Assembly: GCA_900547015.1 (NCBI GenBank)
Contig: URFD01000032.1
Location: forward strand, 1 to 14,766
Direction of reading: 5' to 3'
DNA: 14,766 bases
From: an uncultured Oscillospiraceae bacterium
Lineage (GTDB): Bacteria; Bacillota; Clostridia; Oscillospirales; Ruminococcaceae
A model generated the notes under the pieces. The model worked only from the letters and a program-made list of their open reading frames with translations. It was not told the origin of the DNA and did no database searches. Made by a program: the position numbers and the translations under genes. This document shows positions 13,530-14,766 of this stretch, one piece after another; positions within the stretch are counted from its first letter, which is position 1; each line of letters opens with the position of its first letter.

Positions 13530-13910
13530 ATGAAGGAAATTTTGGAACAGTCGTCCAACCAGCTTGAGGAAGAGGTCTGTGAGGTCCAGCACCATCATCA
13601 GCTGGAATACCTGAAAAACAGGATGCCGACCCAACAGGAGATGGAAACCGCAGCGGAGCTGTTCAAGATGTTTGGGGACCCGACCCGCCTCAAGCTGCTG
13701 GCAGCCCTGCTGGGACAGGAGATGTGCGTCTGCGACCTGAGCGAGCTGTTGGGAATTTCTCAATCGGCAGTGTCCCACCAGCTGCGTCTGCTGAGAACCA
13801 GCCGTCTGGTGAAAAACCGCAGAGAGGGCAAATCGGTCTATTATTCGCTGGATGATGACCATGTGTCCACCATTTTGGCAAAGGGAATGGAGCACGTCCG
13901 CCATCAGTAA
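13530..13910 (+). CDS. ArsR/SmtB-family metal-sensing transcriptional repressor
   Basis: The 126-residue protein is a winged-helix repressor that leaves its operator on binding metal. The core runs from FKMFGDPTRLKLLAAL through the recognition helix SQSAVSHQLRLL (77-88) to the wing NRREGKSVYYSL. Two known metal sites appear intact. The alpha-5 zinc/cobalt site D-x-H-x10-H-x2-H is met exactly by D109, H111, H122 and H125, as in CzrA. The alpha-3N site of CadC/SmtB is suggested by CVCD (66-69) plus Cys17 and His21-23 near the N terminus. This predicts a sensor of Zn, Cd, Pb or Co rather than arsenic. The ATG has AAGGGG nine bases upstream. No efflux ATPase, CDF or other target gene is adjacent. 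Confidence 0.93.
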   Translation: MKEILEQSSNQLEEEVCEVQHHHQLEYLKNRMPTQQEMETAAELFKMFGDPTRLKLLAALLGQEMCVCDLSELLGISQSAVSHQLRLLRTSRLVKNRREGKSVYYSLDDDHVSTILAKGMEHVRHQ

Positions 13911-13965
13911 CAGAGCATGGCTGCGAGCGAGAAAAAAGGAATTTTCAGAAATTCTAAAAAAACCC

Positions 13966-13994
13966 TTGACTTTGTACGGGGATTGTGGTAGAAT
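13966..13994 (+). promoter_or_regulatory. Strong SigA-type promoter of the tRNA-Ser genes
   Basis: TTGACT (13966-13971) and TAGAAT (13989-13994) are exactly 17 bases apart, with TGG just before the -10 giving an extended element. The first tRNA begins 17 bases after the -10. Confidence 0.88.
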
Positions 13995-14011
13995 TTATCT
14001 CGTTGCTAGAT

Positions 14012-14180
<169 letters not shown>

Positions 14181-14274
14181 GGAGAAGTACTCAAGTTGGT
14201 GACGAGGCGCCCCTGCTAAGGGCGTAGGCCGGTCTAAAACTGGCGCGAGGGTTCGAGTCCCTCCTTCTCCGCCA
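14181..14274 (+). tRNA. tRNA-Ser (GCU anticodon)
   Basis: The acceptor GGAGAAG pairs with CTTCTCC, with discriminator G14271 and an encoded CCA (14272-14274). The anticodon stem CGCCC/GGGCG encloses CTGCTAA, giving anticodon GCT at 14215-14217. A long variable arm and GGTTCGAGTCC T-arm follow. It reads AGC/AGU serine codons. Confidence 0.97.
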
Positions 14275-14312
14275 AGCACCGCAATTCTGATGGAATTGCG
14301 GTGCTTTTTTTT
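14275..14312 (+). terminator. Rho-independent terminator of the tRNA genes
   Basis: AGCACCGCAATTC (14275-14287) pairs perfectly with GAATTGCGGTGCT (14293-14305) around TGATG. It ends in eight T (14305-14312). It starts on the base after the second tRNA's CCA. Confidence 0.95.
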
Positions 14313-14323
14313 CGTTTTACGCA

Positions 14324-14352
14324 TTGTATTTTTCCTTCGGACAGGGTATCAT
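14324..14352 (+). promoter_or_regulatory. Putative promoter of the small zinc-ribbon gene
   Basis: TTGTAT (14324-14329) and TATCAT (14347-14352) are 17 bases apart. The start codon lies 39 bases after the -10. Confidence 0.55.
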
Positions 14353-14391
14353 GAATTTGAGTCATCAAAATTTACAAAGGGGTGATTGCTG

Positions 14392-14616
14392 ATGCCGGTA
14401 AAGAAGGCCAGAGCTCTTCGGGATAGGCTGCTGCTTGCAGGTTTTGTTGTGATGCTGCTTGCCTATGTGTATCGACCTCTCTTTTGCGTGGGTGGTGCGA
14501 TTGCCTTCTCCTGCCTCATCCCACATTTTCTTTATAACAAATGTCCTCATTGTGGAAAACAGCTCGGCAGAAACGAAGGAGATTTCTGCCAGTATTGCGG
14601 CAAGCGAATCGATTGA
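14392..14616 (+). CDS. Small membrane protein with a C-terminal zinc ribbon
   Basis: The 74-residue protein has a basic N terminus (KKARALRDR), two short hydrophobic segments (about 13-28 and 30-47) and a zinc-ribbon tail with CPHCGK (51-56) and CQYCGK (66-71). The four cysteines should bind one zinc ion. By the positive-inside rule, the ribbon probably faces the cytoplasm. I do not know a function. Similar zinc-ribbon membrane proteins are common and mostly uncharacterised. I chose the ATG at 14392 because AAAGGGG is nine bases upstream; an in-frame TTG at 14386 is too close to that site. Its stop codon overlaps the start of a tiny downstream frame (TGATG). Confidence 0.8.
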   Translation: MPVKKARALRDRLLLAGFVVMLLAYVYRPLFCVGGAIAFSCLIPHFLYNKCPHCGKQLGRNEGDFCQYCGKRID

Positions 14617-14696
14617 TGAAGCTCATTCATTTTGTGGCGGTGCTTGCCTTAATTTTGCTTGTTATGATGCGAATCGTTAAGAAGAAAATGAAGTAA
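14616..14696 (+). CDS. Tiny one-helix membrane peptide, 26 residues (candidate)
   Basis: An ATG overlaps the stop codon of the zinc-ribbon gene by one base (TGATG), an arrangement typical of coupled translation. The 26-residue product starts MKLIH, continues with a purely hydrophobic stretch (about 6-18, FVAVLALILLVMM) and ends with the basic tail RIVKKKMK. It looks like a single membrane helix with the C terminus inside. There is no good ribosome binding site of its own, so expression would depend on the upstream gene. No homologue can be named. It may be a real small membrane protein, a toxin-like peptide, or chance. Confidence 0.45.
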   Translation: MKLIHFVAVLALILLVMMRIVKKKMK

Positions 14697-14744
14697 ATTT
14701 GCTGTACTCAAGTCGCTTTGCCAATGCTGAAAAACAGCAAATTT
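14695..14744 (+). repeat. 10-base inverted repeat at the right edge
   Basis: AAATTTGCTG (14695-14704) is the exact complement of CAGCAAATTT (14735-14744), with 30 bases between. It starts inside the stop codon of the tiny peptide frame. No T run follows directly, although ACTTTTGAGGGG comes later. It could be a long-loop RNA structure at the transcript end. Confidence 0.45.
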
Positions 14745-14766
14745 CTCCGATTCTACTTTTGAGGGG

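Noticed and set aside
13939..13954. Hairpin GAATTT/AAATTC after the arsR-family gene
   Set aside because: It is all but GC-free and is followed by A residues on the plus strand. It would only resemble a terminator on the minus strand, where no gene needs one.
14704..14713. Ten bases (GTACTCAAGT) shared with the D-arm of tRNA-Ser (GCU) at 14187-14196, considered as an attachment-site remnant
   Set aside because: The match is too short, does not extend to the tRNA 3' end, and no integrase is present.

Overview
The window looks like an ordinary chromosomal stretch of a spore-forming Clostridia-type member of the Bacillota, plausibly Oscillospirales (Ruminococcaceae/Butyricicoccaceae-like). The rank is an inference. 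The support is a SpoIID sporulation protein, a type III pantothenate kinase (CoaX) beside an ECF-type S component, strong AGGAGG-like ribosome binding sites, several TTG/GTG starts, SigA-type promoters, and tRNA genes with encoded CCA ends. No transposase, integrase, phage gene or CRISPR array was seen.

Layout. Positions 1-151 are a hairpin-rich leader, followed by a malic enzyme (152-1381) with its own terminator. An overlapping pair follows: a TPR-like/alpha-beta hydrolase protein (1514-2437) and a GrpB-family protein (2427-2993). It ends at a bidirectional terminator shared with the opposing operon coaBC then metallophosphoesterase (4974 down to 3043, minus strand). Diverging from coaBC are an ECF S component, probably PanT, and coaX (5240-6656). 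With coaBC they form a compact pantothenate-to-CoA locus: uptake, phosphorylation, then conversion to 4'-phosphopantetheine. Next come a lipoprotein of unknown function (6761-7753) and an RluA-family pseudouridine synthase (7845-8741).

An AT-rich gap (8742-9055) carries a good promoter and two tandem ARG-box-like sequences. They precede a complete polar amino-acid ABC importer: binding lipoprotein, permease and ATPase (9056-11324). This makes arginine, or a related basic amino acid, the best guess for the substrate. A strong bidirectional terminator separates it from an opposing polytopic membrane protein of unknown function (12163-11378). Diverging from that is spoIID (12371-13426), preceded by a possible SigmaE promoter. 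Then come an ArsR/SmtB-family metal sensor (13530-13910) and two serine tRNA genes, UGA then GCU, behind a near-consensus promoter and closed by a strong terminator. The right edge has a 74-residue membrane protein with a zinc ribbon and, overlapping its stop codon, an unlisted 26-codon reading frame for a one-helix basic peptide.

No wholly new system is evident. The items most worth checking are the ARG-box-like operator of the ABC importer, the ArsR protein with two apparent metal sites but no transporter beside it, the zinc-ribbon/26-residue peptide pair, and the structured leader of the malic enzyme gene.
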